Origin: Alitta virens
Lineage: Eukaryota > Annelida > Polychaeta > Phyllodocida > Nereididae
DNA length: 64,000 nt
Direction of reading: 5' to 3'
NCBI GenBank assembly: GCA_932294295.1
Contig: OW028573.1
Span: forward strand, 66,937,829-67,001,828
The notes under the pieces were generated by a model. The model searched no databases. It was not told the origin of the DNA and saw only the letters and a list, made by a program, of their open reading frames with translations. A program made the translations under genes and the position numbers. Shown piece by piece: positions 1 to 13,110 of the stretch (the first letter of the stretch is position 1; every line of letters starts with the position of its first letter).

Positions 1-57
1 GCAATTAACTACATCGTAGATTGAAATCCACCTGTTATACAATGTACTGAAAACAAC

Positions 58-1957
58 TTGACCAGCTGTAATAAGATATTAAGAAAAATTATTAGAGAAG
101 CAAAAAAGGAATCTTTTCATAATCAGTTTTCTAAATACAAAATGGATATTAAAAACACATGGCTCACAATAAAGAGTATAATGGGTAAAGGCAAAAATCA
201 AGGCAACGCATCTGACTATTTCATGGTAAATAATAAGAAAGTTACCGATGGCACAGAAATTACCAATGAATTTAATCAGACTTTTACAACAATAGCACTA
301 GACAAAAGTCTAAAATAATACCAATATTTAAAAAGAATGATAATAATTTATTTGATAATTATAGACCTATTTCTATTTAACCTGCAATTTCAAAAGTTTG
401 TAAGAAACTTATATTCAACCATATTAAAAAGTTACTTAACAAATAGACAACAATATGTAGAATATAATTACTATACATCATATATCCTGCCTATAACAAC
501 TGGAATACCCCAAGGATCAATATTAGGCCCGATTCTCTTTTATAATTTATGTCAATGGCATTTGTTTTGCTTCGAACATCTTAAATTCTTACTTCATGCC
601 GACGACACTGCAGTTTTTGTCTCATTAAATTCTATTGATAGCAACAGTAACCAAGAAACAGAGAACCTTTCAAATAATGAACTTAATAATATGAATGATT
701 GGCTTCGATTAAATATATTGTCTATACCCATTGAGATATCGCAAAGATTCAACTTCTAGGAATAAATATTTGATGAACTTGTATGTCATGGAAATACCAT
801 ACTGATTCAATAAGTAAAAAGATATCAAAAACCATTTGCATTATGAACAAATTAAAACATTACTTGTCCACTCATACTCTTAAAACCATACATGACAGTC
901 TGATAAATTCTCATCTCAATTATGGAGTATTATGCTGGGGTTTCAAGGCTAATAAAATCCATAAGTTGCAAAAGAAAGGTGTTCGATTATTCCCAATAGT
1001 AAATATAATGCTCACAACGACCCTACCTTCAAAAATCTTTATATCCTTAAATTTTATGACATCATAAAAAAGCTCTACAAATTATATTATCGCTACACTA
1101 AAGATGAAATACCAGAATATTTGAAACTTAACTCGCACCTTCAGCTGCAACAATTTACACATCAATAAATTACAAGAAATGTTAAATTTAAGGTTCGAGG
1201 GGGACAGTTAGTTTAATTAAAAAGCTGTCATAGCTGGCTACTCTAAACCAGATCTAAAAGTACATTTTAACGATCTATTAGATTAATTTCTTACATTTTC
1301 CAAGGTTTATATTTATCTGGTGATAGATGTAAGCCGTTTATTACATATAGAAGTGGACAGAAGCAGCTGGCTTTAGCAAGTCTAGACTACAACCAGGCAC
1401 AGGACACTACAGACAGCCAGAGTCAACCGTATTTTATGAAACTAACTGTATATCATATGTTTTCAGAATATAATTTGCGTTACCAATTGCCAGTCCTACT
1501 TAAAAATGATGTCCGAATTATACTTGATAAGGTCTGAACACATAGCGAATTAGGTTTTTCACAATATGTTAGGAAATATTCTGATATCAAATTATCAAAA
1601 CTCCTGTAGTGTAGTCAACTATTATGTCTGCAAAAATAGTCTTTTAATTTTACCATAAACACTTCAACCCCCTCCCAACCCCTTCATATAAATCATTAAT
1701 TTTGAGCCCTTCTTTTGTGTGTATGCATTGGCATTTTATTATTATTTTTTTTCCATTCATATATGCTTAGTTATTATGTAACTATAATCATTCTCAATGT
1801 ATGCTTCTTTGTACTTAGCCAAAAGCTTAATAATTGTATTAATTATGTCCATTGCCACCGTGATTACTTTCAGTTTTTTTTTTTTTTTAATTTGATTTAT
1901 GTTTTGTATGTATGGCTTTGTAGCAGAGGGGTTAAATAAAATGAATTTGAACTTGAA
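58..1957 (+). pseudogene. Broken non-LTR retrotransposon (LINE) copy 1, interrupted by a MITE
   Basis: Several frames in succession match the C-terminal half of a CR1/Jockey-type LINE reverse transcriptase. A pre-RT segment (IKNTWLTIKSIMGKG) lies at 58-318. The RT motif GIPQGSILGPILF and a catalytic-site relic HADD lie within 337-759; the aromatic residue usually before ADD is replaced by His. The thumb-like segment containing LNYGVLCWGFK and HKLQKK lies within 783-1067. Frame breaks and stops separate these pieces. A MITE occupies 1204-1450, after which LINE-like sequence (NLRYQLP, then SQYVRKY) resumes and ends in an AATAAA-containing tail with TTGAACTTGAA (1947-1957). The copy is dead; the superfamily assignment is by motif only. 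Confidence 0.8.
1204..1450 (+). mobile_element. MITE family A, copy 1 (247 bp)
   Basis: The ends are inverted: ACAGTTAGTTT at the left and TTTTATGAAACTAACTGTA at the right. Other copies of the same family lie near 28149, 31434 and 51061. An internal hairpin at 1304-1335 has a 13-bp stem (three G-T pairs) and the loop CTGGTG. The element sits inside LINE copy 1, so it inserted later. No transposase is encoded, and the target duplication is not clear. Confidence 0.8.
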
Positions 1958-2479
1958 ATTTACTTTAGCAATGGACCACATGACGATGGTGTGGCTGAAC
2001 GAAGGACCCGGGTCCCCTATTCTTGGGCCACAAAACGAACTATTTTGAACAAGGTGAATACTAATAAATCGACAGACCTATGATTTCATTCCCCAATTGC
2101 AGCCATATCACCTGAAATAGCGGGTGATACGGGGTTGATCTGCTTTTCATATCACACACAATGACGTTCATGCATTGCCCAAATCAGGAAGCTCGTGACG
2201 TTGCTATGTCCAAATATGGAAGAAACGCGTACGGCCGAAAAACCGCCCATGCGGCGACAGTTTGTCAGATTGACTGACAAACAATCTTAAATTCTAGTAG
2301 TTATGAATTTATCTATATAACAAAGTTTTCGCGAGTCTAAAGCTTGCAGTCCTGTTCCCATTTAATTCGAAATATAGCCTGGCTTCGTGTACGTTTTATT
2401 TGATAACTCCGTCAATTTCATCCGATTTAAAAAAATTGTAAGTTCCAAATGGCTGAAATGAATTGGGAAATAAAAGAAA

Positions 2480-2515
2480 AACCACACTCATCCCAGATCT
2501 GTTTTGACTGATCAG
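2480..2515 (-). repeat. Dispersed repeat shared with 62957-62993
   Basis: The reverse complement reads CCTGATCAGTCAAAACAGAT then GGGATGAGTGTGG. It matches 62957-62993 on the plus strand with only a few differences. The family is unknown. Confidence 0.6.
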
Positions 2516-2522
2516 GGACTCG

Positions 2523-2578
2523 TGTGGTTGTTTCCTATAGTATCCATAGGCCTATGGATACTATAGGAAACAACCACA
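2523..2578. repeat. Perfect 56-bp palindrome, no spacer
   Basis: Bases 2523-2550 are the exact reverse complement of 2551-2578, centred on ATAGG/CCTAT. No mismatch and no loop were found. The flanks to the left (2480-2515) belong to a dispersed repeat also present at 62957-62993 in the opposite orientation. Such a palindrome can form a cruciform or a 28-bp hairpin. Confidence 0.95.
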
Positions 2579-2599
2579 ATCGCTGATTATCTGGAAAAA

Positions 2600-3515
2600 A
2601 ACAACAAAAAAACCAAAGAATTGGATCAGCAGCCACGCTCCAGTGCACTGAGCCAGAATTTAAAGAAGATATTCCACTGAGTAATGTCGAGAGTATATTC
2701 TAGTAATAACCAGATTTTTTCCATAAAATTTGAAGCCATGTCTTGGCAATTAAATAGATGCATTAATGCATCCCTGAAAATCCTACTTATAGTGTGTCTT
2801 CAATGTCAGGAGAGGGGTTTGCGGGTTCCTATTATCGCCCACGTGGTTATTGTGTGAGATTGTTGAAAAGGAGGCAAGAATCATGGACAAGACACTTAAG
2901 TGTATTCGATTGAAGTTGGGTTCAGCATCTGTTCCATTCTCAACCCCCTCTGAGCAGACAGAAAACTTCCTCGCATTTCTCGACTTCACCATTACTTTTT
3001 AGTTTGTCTCTTTGCGATGATTTTCAGTTTGACCTTCTAGACTGACAGTCAGCAAAAAAAATGCATGAGTGGGCCACCACAGCATTTTCTATCTTTTCTA
3101 TAATTTTTCTTTAATTTTGTGTCACTGTGTGTTACTTAAATAATAAAATTACAATATATTAAAACAAAAATCTGCGTGGTGATATTTTCTGAATGTTAAA
3201 TAACATATCTACCGATGTTTATAAAACATAATACATTTCGCTAGATACACTTGAAGAAAAAAAATTATCTGGCATATTTTCTAACTTAGAAAAATTATTT
3301 AAATGTGACTGACGTTATTTTTGTCCCCTCTTCACAATTTTTATATTGACAAATGTATGATTAGTTCTAAATCCAGTTCAATTGTTCGCCATTTAAGCGA
3401 GATTGCATATTAACCTACCAATCAAGAAATAACGTAATGAACTTGAAAGGTTATTAATGTATAAATAAACAAGCAGTGATTAAAGTAAAGCCTAACCTAA
3501 TTATTAAAACCATCG
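2600..3515. other. AT-rich intergenic stretch, no gene seen
   Basis: Only short open frames occur. The frame at 2783-2992 on the minus strand has no recognisable motif and no splice context. No repeat family was identified. Confidence 0.5.
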
Positions 3516-3517
3516 GT

Positions 3518-3655
3518 GTCAACGCTGAGGCAAGTAGAATACCCCACCAATGGAGGAAATGTGTAACATGGTGTGGACTCCAAACTTTATATATCATATC
3601 ATCATTCGTCTGTCTCTGGCATCTGGTCATATAAGTTGACTAAACTTCAGACCAA
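3518..3655 (+). repeat. SINE-1 fragment
   Basis: The fragment contains the family body: GAGGCAAGTA, the CCCCACC..ATGG block, TAACATGGTGTGGACTCC and TGGTCATATAAG. It lacks the tRNA-like head. It is one of twelve copies seen in the window. Confidence 0.75.
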
Positions 3656-4329
3656 TTCAGTCGGTAAACATTGTAAAATTGCAATTAGGCCCTATTTACA
3701 ATGACAGTAACATTAGAATATGTATTTTCATGACCCTTGAGTGTAAAAAATCGCAGCTCGTTTTGGACATTGTCACCATAGTGCACTGTATAATATGTAA
3801 GATACAGATATGATACATTTATTTACAAAAAGGTATTACTTGATATGATATCGGAGAATATAATGGAATTAACAACAAAATGGCATTAATCAAACAATAG
3901 AGAGACAAAAAGCAAAGAAAAGCAAGAACATGTTTCAGTTAGTAAGATTAGAATATATTTGTGTTCAAATGTGCGTACATATGTAATATAATGCAGCCAT
4001 TCTGATAAACCGTGTATGAATTTGATATTTGCGATATGATTCTAAAATATTACAATGTAATGCTGGATTTTTTAAAGTTTGAATCAGGTTGGATTAGGCC
4101 TGTACAATATACATGATTCTTATTACAGAGAATAAATCAGATTTGGTTTTTCTTTTTTAGTGTCTCGTGGGTTTTTCCATCCATCGTGTTTTTGGATAAC
4201 TGAAATATTATATATACCTGGATACAATATATATATATGGAGAAACTTAAAAATTGTAATACTAAAGTATGGGATTAAGCCAAAGTGATTTTGTAACCAT
4301 TGTGATTTACTGATTTTGACGTGGTTACA

Positions 4330-4503
4330 GAAATTGTCGCCTTATAATTATGGTTGTCTTGCGCGAGCGGCACTTCAACGATGCCTTGTGAGACCACCAA
4401 TCATGTACATGTATATATTTATACGTATTTACATATGTTTCAAAATAATGTCAATATCCTTTTTCTCTGTATGTATATGGTGAATAAACGCTTGAACTTG
4501 AAC
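4330..4503 (+). repeat. LINE 3' UTR and tail
   Basis: The sequence ends GAATAAACGCTTGAACTTGAA, the same type of TTGAA-rich tail seen at 1947 and 8664. It is probably the 5'-truncated 3' end of a related LINE. No coding part is attached. Confidence 0.5.
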
Positions 4504-4621
4504 TAATCTAGCACTGAAAACTTTCTGTGAAGATTGAATGGTTGTTTTTCAAAACCGCAACTGCGATAATTACTAATTTCCTGTAAACGATATATATATA
4601 TATATATGGAATTTTGTAATG

Positions 4622-5180
4622 TCACAGCAGTATTAAACATATAACGGATTTCTGGGGAAGTGTGTTGCAAACAAACTTAATAAATCGTGTCACCAACATA
4701 TGTTTACAGCACATAGAATTTGACAGTGATGGCAGCAAGCGAGAGTGTGTCCTATAGGGAAGCTGCCACACGTCTCGAAGACACTTTCTCCATGCAGTTT
4801 GTATTTTTTCAGTTCTTGTCACAAATCTGAATGCCATAGAGTGAAGAGCAAAACGATATAAATAGTTGACTCTTAATAGAAGAAGGTACTCCAACAAATC
4901 GTGTTCTAAATACATTGTATTGTTTGTAAAATTTGGAGTAAATACCATCAATGTCATGTTTCAAATCTGAACTCACTGTATGACTTAAGTAAACCGTGGA
5001 TTCTTCAGGTGTAATTGTACTACCAGCGACAGATATATCCATTTTGGTTTTTTTGTAAAGCATATATATATATATATATATATATCGCACACACTGTTTG
5101 ATATTTGTTAGAATACTTCTTCTTGTTAGAAAACTTCTTTGTTGGTAATTATTATTGACGAAAATACCGCAGCCAGACAT
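4622..5180 (-). pseudogene. LINE copy 3, 3' coding fragment, frameshifted
   Basis: Two overlapping minus-strand frames together give the end of a LINE ORF2. The first contains AGSTITPEES and ends SQLFISFCSSLYGIQI. The second continues with IQTAWRKCLRDVWQLPYRTH and LLPSL. The TAWRK(C/A)xRxxxxLPYRTH block is common in CR1/L2/RTE-type elements. A frameshift near 4810-4830 separates them, and (AT)n insertions (5069-5088) disrupt the 5' part. The copy is nonfunctional. Confidence 0.75.
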
Positions 5181-5199
5181 ATTCTGTGGTCCAATAGCT

Positions 5200-6900
5200 T
5201 CGGAAATTTTCTTTGTACAACTCCCAAGTCTACAGCTCGTTTATAATATTGTGTGGTACATTAGTTGGTGGATGTAACAGGATAGCTAGGCTTAACGACG
5301 GGATGGGTGACTTAAAATGGCGTCTTGTCCGGGAATCTTCTTTTGTGCTTTTCTTGTGCAACTGTCCCCAAAAGACTCATTTCGACCTAACTCCTGCAGA
5401 TTCTGGACAATGACTCGCCCCTCTTCACACTATCGCCAGAGTTTCCAAAAGTACGTCTTTCAGTGACAGCCAATAGAATTTGGCTTTTGGAAGGCGCCTT
5501 TTCTATCCGCAGATAATTTATAGATCTGCAGATGAAACGATCTTCTTATCTATCTTCAGAACGTGGGAGTTGTGAAAGGACTGCACATTTTTTCCACTTC
5601 GTTAATGCCTCCCTCCATCGTTAGTGCAACAACAAGTCAACTCTGACAAAAGATGATCATTACATGTATGTATTTTTATTCGCTTAACATTCTTATAGAG
5701 ACTTCTCCCTCATACACGCGTGACGTCGAGACGCCCACATGTGTCGTAAGTGACGTCATATAACATGTCACCACACGAGCCTAAAATCAGACTGCCAGTG
5801 ACACAAAATTGAGTTGTAGGGTCTTCACAATAACAAATAAGACATTAAAGAAATAAAATGTATCGGCCTGTCAGTATTTTGACTTTCAAATATCATGGTT
5901 TTAACCTTTGCGGAGCTGTGACCTTGAAAAGTAGTTCAAGGTCATTAATACCGGGTCAACTTGAATGTCTTACCCCAAGGTACATTCTCAAGAAGTCACG
6001 ACCCCCAAACTATGAAAAAAAAGGGGGGGGGGTGGATAGTAACAAATTCAAAGGTCTTCACCATAGGATTGTGAAGCCCAGTCATAAAATCATTACAATT
6101 TAAAAGGCACCCAATGGGAGCAAGCTTGCTTTTAGTAAAAGGTTTCCCCATTTACAGCATCAATTTGTTATGGAAGATAATTAATTAATTAATGGTACTC
6201 GAAACATTATGATGGTAATGATGCCAGTGATTATAATGATAAAAAGCGAAATTCAAATATGTGTGGTGAAATTCTAATACATGTAGATAATATTAGATAT
6301 ACGTGTAGGATGCCACGATTTTTTCCTCAGACAATTTCAAGCTGAACGTTTCAAGGTATTTTCCACATGAATAGTATCATTGAGAATATATTAACAATAC
6401 CACTTAATTCTGCTTGCGATTGTCTGAGAGAGGAAAAAATATTTGAACAGAACTTTGTCCCAATAATTTTGATTGGCCCTGTAATTGTTTTCTGGATTAT
6501 TTTCCTTTTTATGTCATCTCTTTCTAATCTGAGACTTTTGAATCGGATGAGAATAATTTGTCTGGCCGATTAAGTTCTTGTCCAGACAATTGAACGCGCC
6601 TTAATTTGACCTTAAATGCAGACGTAAATAGCTTATAAATAATGAGTCTGCAGGCTTTAAAAATAACTCATTGGCTGATCTTTAAGTGTTATTTGGCTTC
6701 AGAAATGTGTCTCCTTGTTAATTGCACCCGTTCGAGTGTACTCCACAAATTTTCTGGGTTTTTCTTTTTTCTTTTTTTTTTTTCCTTTTTTGAATGCTTT
6801 CCATGAAGTCTTGGTATCAGTATCGTCACGTTTGAATAATATGTCTATTCACATTTTTAGGTTTACGTTCAGAGCCAACATTCTATGGTAATATCACCAT
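5200..6900. other. Intergenic stretch, no gene seen
   Basis: Several 60-80 codon frames occur but none has motifs, composition bias or splice context that supports a gene. There is a short poly-G run near 6024-6032. Confidence 0.5.
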
Positions 6901-6949
6901 TCCAGCAACATTGCATTTGTAATATTTAAGTGTTATTTTCTTGTGGAGT

Positions 6950-7135
6950 GCGTAAGATGTTTCGACTTGCATGCTCAAGTTTATGGGTTCAAACCCTGAC
7001 ATGGAAGAACTAAGCAGACCATCCTTAAACCACTCTGCACTCCAACTAGATGTAAATGGGTACTTGGCTGCAGGTAGGCATGGTAATTTTAGAGTGCTTA
7101 ACTTGACTACGGCTGCTCAGCCGCATAATCTCTAG
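6950..7135 (+). repeat. Possible third tRNA-derived SINE
   Basis: A B-box-like GGTTCAAACCC (6987-6998) follows a tRNA-like segment. The body contains ATGTAAATGGGTACTTGGC. Only this copy was seen, so the family assignment is tentative. Confidence 0.4.
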
Positions 7136-7321
7136 GAAGTTGAAAAATATTTATGCTTGAACAGGCCTGCCAAGGGTGTATTTGTAAAGTCAATTGAGCC
7201 TATGAACTTCTCATTTCTTTTCAGTTGTATTGATGATCTAGCTGTATGTAGCCAATCTAAATTTTTTACTGCAAACACAGTCAGTGTTTTTCTAAACACC
7301 TTTTCGAAGTCAGCCACAGGT

Positions 7322-8682
7322 CGTTTTTGAATGGTTTTAATAATGGGGAATTAACTTTAGGAATATATCTTGACTACAGTAAGGCATTTGACACTATCGA
7401 TCATAATATATTGCAGAAAAAGTTACATCAATATGGAATCAGAGGCATATCTTTAAAATGGATTGTAGACTATTTACACAATAGAAATCAGTTTGTCAGC
7501 TATAGTGGATATAATTCGGAGTGGTCATTAATTTCATGTGGAGTACCTCAGGGGAGTATATTAGGCCCGTTGCTTTTTTATTTTGTATATCAATGATTTA
7601 TCTACTGTTTCTGTTAAATTATTTTCTATACTTTATGCTGATGATAGCAACATGTTTATCCAGGGTAAAAATTTGTCTACTATGATATCTGTTGTAAATA
7701 ATAAAAATGGAAAAAATTGTGAAATGGACTAACTCAAACAAACTTTCTTTGAATATTGGCAAAACATTTTTTATGATCTTCAAATCCAGGAAGAAACATG
7801 TTCATATCACAGAAGATATTAAAGTGAATAATAGGATAATTGAGCAAATCAAGGACATAAAATTTTTGGGTGTGATCCTAGATAATCATTTGTCCTGGGA
7901 TAAGCATGTTATCTTTATAAAAAATAAAATTTCAAAAAGTATTGGTATCATTAATAAAACCAGGAAAATACTTAGTAAGGACACTTTAGTAACATTGTAT
8001 TATTCATTTGTTTATCCAAACTTAAATTATACAATAGAACTTTGGGGTAGTACGACACAATACAATCTAAATTCTCTTCATAAAATGCAAAAGAAAATAG
8101 TAAGAATGATTTGTAAAGTACCTTATTGCTCTCATACAGCATCACTCTTCCAGGATTTGAAGATTTTCAATATTCATAATATTTATCATTATCATATGTG
8201 TTTATTAATGTTTAAGATTTATAAAGGTCAGTCGCCGTTGTTGTTAAGAAATATGTTTACACTTAGTGATAATGTTAATAATACTCGTCAAATGTTTAAT
8301 TATAATTTGCCATTATTCAGATTGGCTATATGTCAAAAATCTTTTGGATACAAAGGTGTCAAGATTTGGATTTATATTGTAAGTCATGTGAACTTAAACT
8401 TCATTACTATTACCTTTAAAAAAACATGTAAAACGACATCTCTTAAACAATGATATATTGATTTAAATCAAATGATATGTGTGTTGATGACTAATTATGA
8501 ATGTACTTTAAGTATGTATAATTATTTATGAATACCAGGCTATTTGCATCCTTTATATCTGTAAATAGTAATTTTTCGATCGTGTACACAAAATACGCAC
8601 TGTGCGTCTGTGTGCAAGTTTGTCAGTTTGTATATCTGTTGTTTTATACTCGAATAAATATTTCTTGAACCTGAACCTGAAT
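7322..8682 (+). pseudogene. LINE copy 2, 5'-truncated, frameshifted
   Basis: The sequence begins abruptly in the reverse transcriptase with LTLGIYLDYSKAFDTIDH (first catalytic Asp present), then CGVPQGSILGPLLF within 7327-7596. A frame change follows. The catalytic YADD relic (LYADDSN) lies near 7631 in another frame. The C-terminal 248-codon frame (7707-8453) carries IKFLGVILDNHLSWDKHV and KMQKKIVRMI. The 3' UTR ends AATAAATATTTCTTGAACC followed by TGAACCTGAA. Abrupt 5' truncation plus a repeat tail is typical of target-primed insertion. It is younger and better preserved than LINE copy 1 but still broken. Confidence 0.85.
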
Positions 8683-9175
8683 AGTTAAAAGGCACAAATG
8701 TGTGTTTTCATTGGGAAATGAAAACAGATTACAGATATGAGGAGCCTTTTGTACTGCTCACTTTCGGATGCTGTGTAGGGATGTTTGACAGCATTCAGTA
8801 AAGTGTTAGCTGTTGAAGAGAAATCGGGCACACGTCTGTTCGGCATCCTGGTGAATTCGGCCTAATTGGAGTAGACAGGAATATCAGAGGAGCCCCAGAA
8901 TATAACATGAGCTGCAAAAATACAATCCGATTACATGCTGGTTGCCTGTTCTTGTAGAGGCAGTCAGCCGTGTAATTAGCGATGTCGCACACTGCAAGAA
9001 TATACAAGTCGCTGGGTGATTAGTCGATGTGGGGGTGTTTAGGATTTGTACCACTCGCCAGCTCTGTCAGCCAATCACAGGCCAGGCTTCATGCTGTACA
9101 AATCGCGTTCACAACTTCAAACAGGCAAATCTGTAAGGGAAAACATGGTCACACTCCAGTGACCATAATCCACAG

Positions 9176-9352
9176 GTAGGATTAGGGCTTTACGTCCTGT
9201 ATTTCTGCACCCGATGGGCTGATTAGGACAGACAGGGACCATGGCAATAACATGATGGATGAAACAGCCATCCAACATAATCTCGACCGGGAATTGAACC
9301 CGGGACCCAGTGGTTGGAAGCCCAGCGCACTACCACGCAGCTATGCCCCCCA
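9176..9352 (-). repeat. SINE-2, near full length
   Basis: On the minus strand a tRNA-like head (GGGGGCATAGCTGCG.., with B box GGTTCAATTCC) is followed by the body and the 3' end ACGTAAAGCCCTAATCC. This is the most complete copy of the family here. It is tRNA-derived and is not a functional tRNA gene, because the fold is degraded. Confidence 0.8.
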
Positions 9353-10500
9353 CCCCCTCAATGTTAGCAATCTCATGGTAAAAGTCAACTATAACCATTT
9401 ATTTTCATTTACCTGCAATTAGTCCTCGACAAACTGGTCTGTAAAATCTCAGTACATTAAACTACCTACACCTAGCTAGCCATATACTTATATATCCATA
9501 CCGTAGTCAGATGTCAATGACCTTATAGGTTAAAACTCTGCCCTCGGTACATTAAAGGTGCAATATCGTCATGTTGAATCTGACTTTCTCCAACGTACGG
9601 TGATTAGCTGTTTGTAAATTTTGGGCACACTTGGATTTGTTGCATGTGAGGTCTTTCGTTCACACAGAATATGAGATGCCCTTGCACAGGAAATTAGCCA
9701 ATGAGGCCACCAGGGGGCACGCAGGGGTGCAATGGTCACCCAAAGTGACACTGAGCAGGTCACCTGTCATCCCCCAAACAGGTAATGCATATTGACCAAA
9801 CCCCTAAACAGAAATCCATCAGCTGCAGCCGGTGTTAGGAACATGGGCTTCATCCGTAATATAGCCCTATACCTGGAATACATTTATGCTTTACCAAAAT
9901 TCAAGTCAGTACCAATAATTGACATTTAGCTAGGCCCATTGCAGGAATATTCCAAATTAAGCTTCACTAAATTTCCATAGAAAATTACACTAAGCCTAAA
10001 TTTCATAGATCAATTACAAATTACAAGGTCTTCCCTTATGACGTGTTTCCTTAATTAAATCAGAAATAATCAATAACATGATTCTCGTTTCATTAGTTAA
10101 ACCAATTAAATAGTGAAAATCACTGATATTGTATTATAATTATCTGACGCGTCGTTTTGACACCTGTTATGGAAGTTTCTCAAGTTATAATGACGGGAAA
10201 CCAATCAGTTACAAGGCATTTCGTCTCGCGAAGAATTCTTGATGATGCGTTAATGTATCAAATTTGGCTGCTGCTTCTTGTTGCCAATAAGATCTTGTGG
10301 GGCTCAGAAGGAGTGGGGACCTTCATGTGATAATAAAATGTTACTGGTTTAATACATTGCTGTGTATTAAATGTTCATGAGCTGGATGTTAGATATATGC
10401 GCATACTCATCAAAGTCATTGCACTGCGCAGCAGTTTGCGCATATTGAAGGCAATGGGACATGGAAAGGGCCTCTTCAGTGATGATACGTGTCGTGCTAC
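9353..10500. other. Intergenic stretch, no gene seen
   Basis: No open frame has support. The frame at 9569-9763 on the minus strand is short and motif-free. Confidence 0.5.
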
Positions 10501-10507
10501 CCCAAAA

Positions 10508-10640
10508 AACTTCAAATTGTTATAAAAGCATGAAACTTTCAGGACCTTTAGAAAACCATATTTGGCACATTTTTGGATATGGACCCCATTGGAATTTGAC
10601 CTACTTTCAAAATGGCAGCCATTTTACAAAATGGCAACTA
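10508..10640 (+). repeat. Inverted-arm repeat, left copy
   Basis: Contains TTTCAAAATGGCAGCCATTT, a self-complementary core, and matches the reverse complement of 15628-15760. Confidence 0.8.
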
Positions 10641-11749
10641 TTTTCACAATTTCTGTTAACAGATGCTCAGTAACTGCTCACATAAATACTTCTGAAATGT
10701 TTATTAACACCTAAAATTTTAATGAAATGTTATTTCTCAATACTTTATACATGTAGGTAAATTAAACTTTACGTAACTTAAACTGTATTTATAAATATGC
10801 CTAATTTATAATGCCCGGATACTATTTTGGTACTCACTATGGTATGCCATGGCTTAAAATGGCTGTAAATTGCATTCATCATTAGCCACATAATATTTAA
10901 CATCAACACTTAACAGTAGAGCTAATCATGCACTAAGTTGCAAAACCTTAGTATTATTCCAACACTCAAGACAATTATCAAATCCCCAGATTAGGTGTTG
11001 TCAAGTATATTACTAATTTTGTGAATTTTTGAAGTGATGTTTACATTTCTTCATGTTTATCACCGTAGCAAAACATATGAATTAACATGTGCCAGGAAAA
11101 ATATCAGATACTTTATCATAAAATCTTTACTAATTTGTTAAATCTAGGAATGCAAACACAAGATAGATGGCAAGCCAGCTTTCCCCAACTCACTTGAAGA
11201 GAACAGTGTACTTTAGTGCAGCTCTCTTGACATTTACAAAATATTATCCTCTACATTCAGGAATAGTCCAACTCCAACTTTAAACAATGTTGTGACTGTT
11301 GGATTTGTCAAAGACATAACAGGGTCCAGGTTCTGAAGTGCAGAAAATGCTTTTTGCCAGAGCCTTTAAACCCAGTTGCTACTGCCGAAAGACTGCATGC
11401 CAAAATCCAAATAGTCAAAATATCCCCCAAAATAGGTGTCTGAGCGAAAGAATAAGAAATAGATCTATCAAATAATCCAAAATCGACTCGCCGGATAATT
11501 TTAGTTCTTATCTGTCCCATGAGAGGTCGCTGCAATACGGGCCTTAAAAAGCATGATACTAGTTGTGGAACGGCGGATTTTAAGCCAGAATAGGGATTTC
11601 AATGGTTTACTTTGTTGATTCTGTGTGAAATGCATCAATTCAAAATCATTGCTATGTTTTCATTAATTACAAAATTTAATAGAAATTGTGCTATTTATTG
11701 ATTATTGCAATAATATTTTGATTTTAATGCACAGTATGTGCATTTTTAT

Positions 11750-13110
11750 TGTGTGTACCTCCTTTTCAATTATTAATCAAAATAAATATAGGTACATGGA
11801 TACAAACCATCCATGTACAGTGCAATAGTTACCTACAGGTATACTTTAATATGAGTTTTAATGTGTGTAAAGATGGGAGTAATCGCTAACAATGATGATG
11901 AAAGTGGAATTATGGCTTAATATAAATTTTCATTATAAATCTAGATAAAGCTGGCATGATTGACAGTAATTATAATCAAATACTTCATGTCTTTAATTGG
12001 CATGTTCATCATCATTGTCATCATTGTGGTGTAATACATTTTTATGTTTTTTTATATCTACATACATTTATGAATTTTATTTTAATTTTTTAAATTATCT
12101 GATTAATTTATTTAGTCCTTACATTTTGTAAAAAAAAATTTAGAATCAGTTATATACCCAAACTATATAATAACTGATTTTGTAAAATACGGAGTTGTAA
12201 TTTAACAATCTTTTCCAATCAATGAAGCAGATGAGAAATGGGTGATATATATTGATACTTGAAATTTGAAGACAGGAAACCAGTTAACAGAGTGATAATT
12301 ATTTTGTATTGCCCTTGCCTAATTAAATATGTGTAACTGCTATATCTAACAGATAAATAAATCCAGAAACAATTATTTCTGTCTCATGAAACATTCCACT
12401 GATCTTAGCACTTTCTGGTATTAATAATATAAATATTTTCCATAAATCTCTACTAGGAGGTTTCAAAGTCACCGTAAACAGAGTTGTAAAAATATTTTAT
12501 ACAGTAAGGACACATATTTCTGCTCATAAAAAATTGCAAACCATACACGACCAGTGTTTTCAATAATATCTGAATAGCATATTTTATTATTATTGAAGAA
12601 AAAAAATGATTTGAGAATTCTATATGGATTTTGTAGATAACAATGAAAATTTCAGTACACAAAGTAGGGGTGAGGACATTCAAATTTTATGGACTTAAAG
12701 GCATATAACCTGAAATTAGAAGTTCTCTTCTTGAGAGATGTCAACATTGTTTTCTTATTTTAAACACATAATTATACTACATGCGAGTGAAAACAGACTG
12801 AAAATCTAATAATTATTTACGAAGATATGACATTTTGAAATCAGTGGAATTTTCCAGTTTGGGGCCCTTTTATATATATATTATCATCGGTCGGAATGGT
12901 CTGCAATTTACTGAAGTACTTGGCAAAGCTTTCTGGGAAAAGCCAGGGAGCAATAATAGAAGTATTCGCCAGTAAGCCCAAAAACCATATATTCTTTGAA
13001 TAACTCAAAGGGGATTTCGGCGAGCCAGCCCAAAGGCTAGCTTGTTGCCGAAAAACCTGCTTATCGGCCCAAAGGACACAATATCCAGCCCCATATCAGG
13101 GATCAGGTTG
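11750..13110. other. AT-rich interior of the putative transposon
   Basis: No coding frame is recognised. Small hairpins occur at 11792-11818 (10-bp stem GTACATGGAT) and 12146-12180 (ATCAGTTAT..ATAACTGAT). A partly palindromic GC-richer segment lies near 13017-13062 (TTCGGC..GCCGAA). Confidence 0.4.

Noticed and set aside
4809..5180. Independent 123-codon gene
   Set aside because: Its C-terminal part matches the end of a LINE ORF and continues after a frameshift in the adjacent frame.
9300..9352. tRNA gene, from B-box and anticodon-arm-like sequence
   Set aside because: It is the head of a SINE-2 copy: the same sequence recurs at 55675-55765 attached to the SINE body and does not fold as a full cloverleaf.
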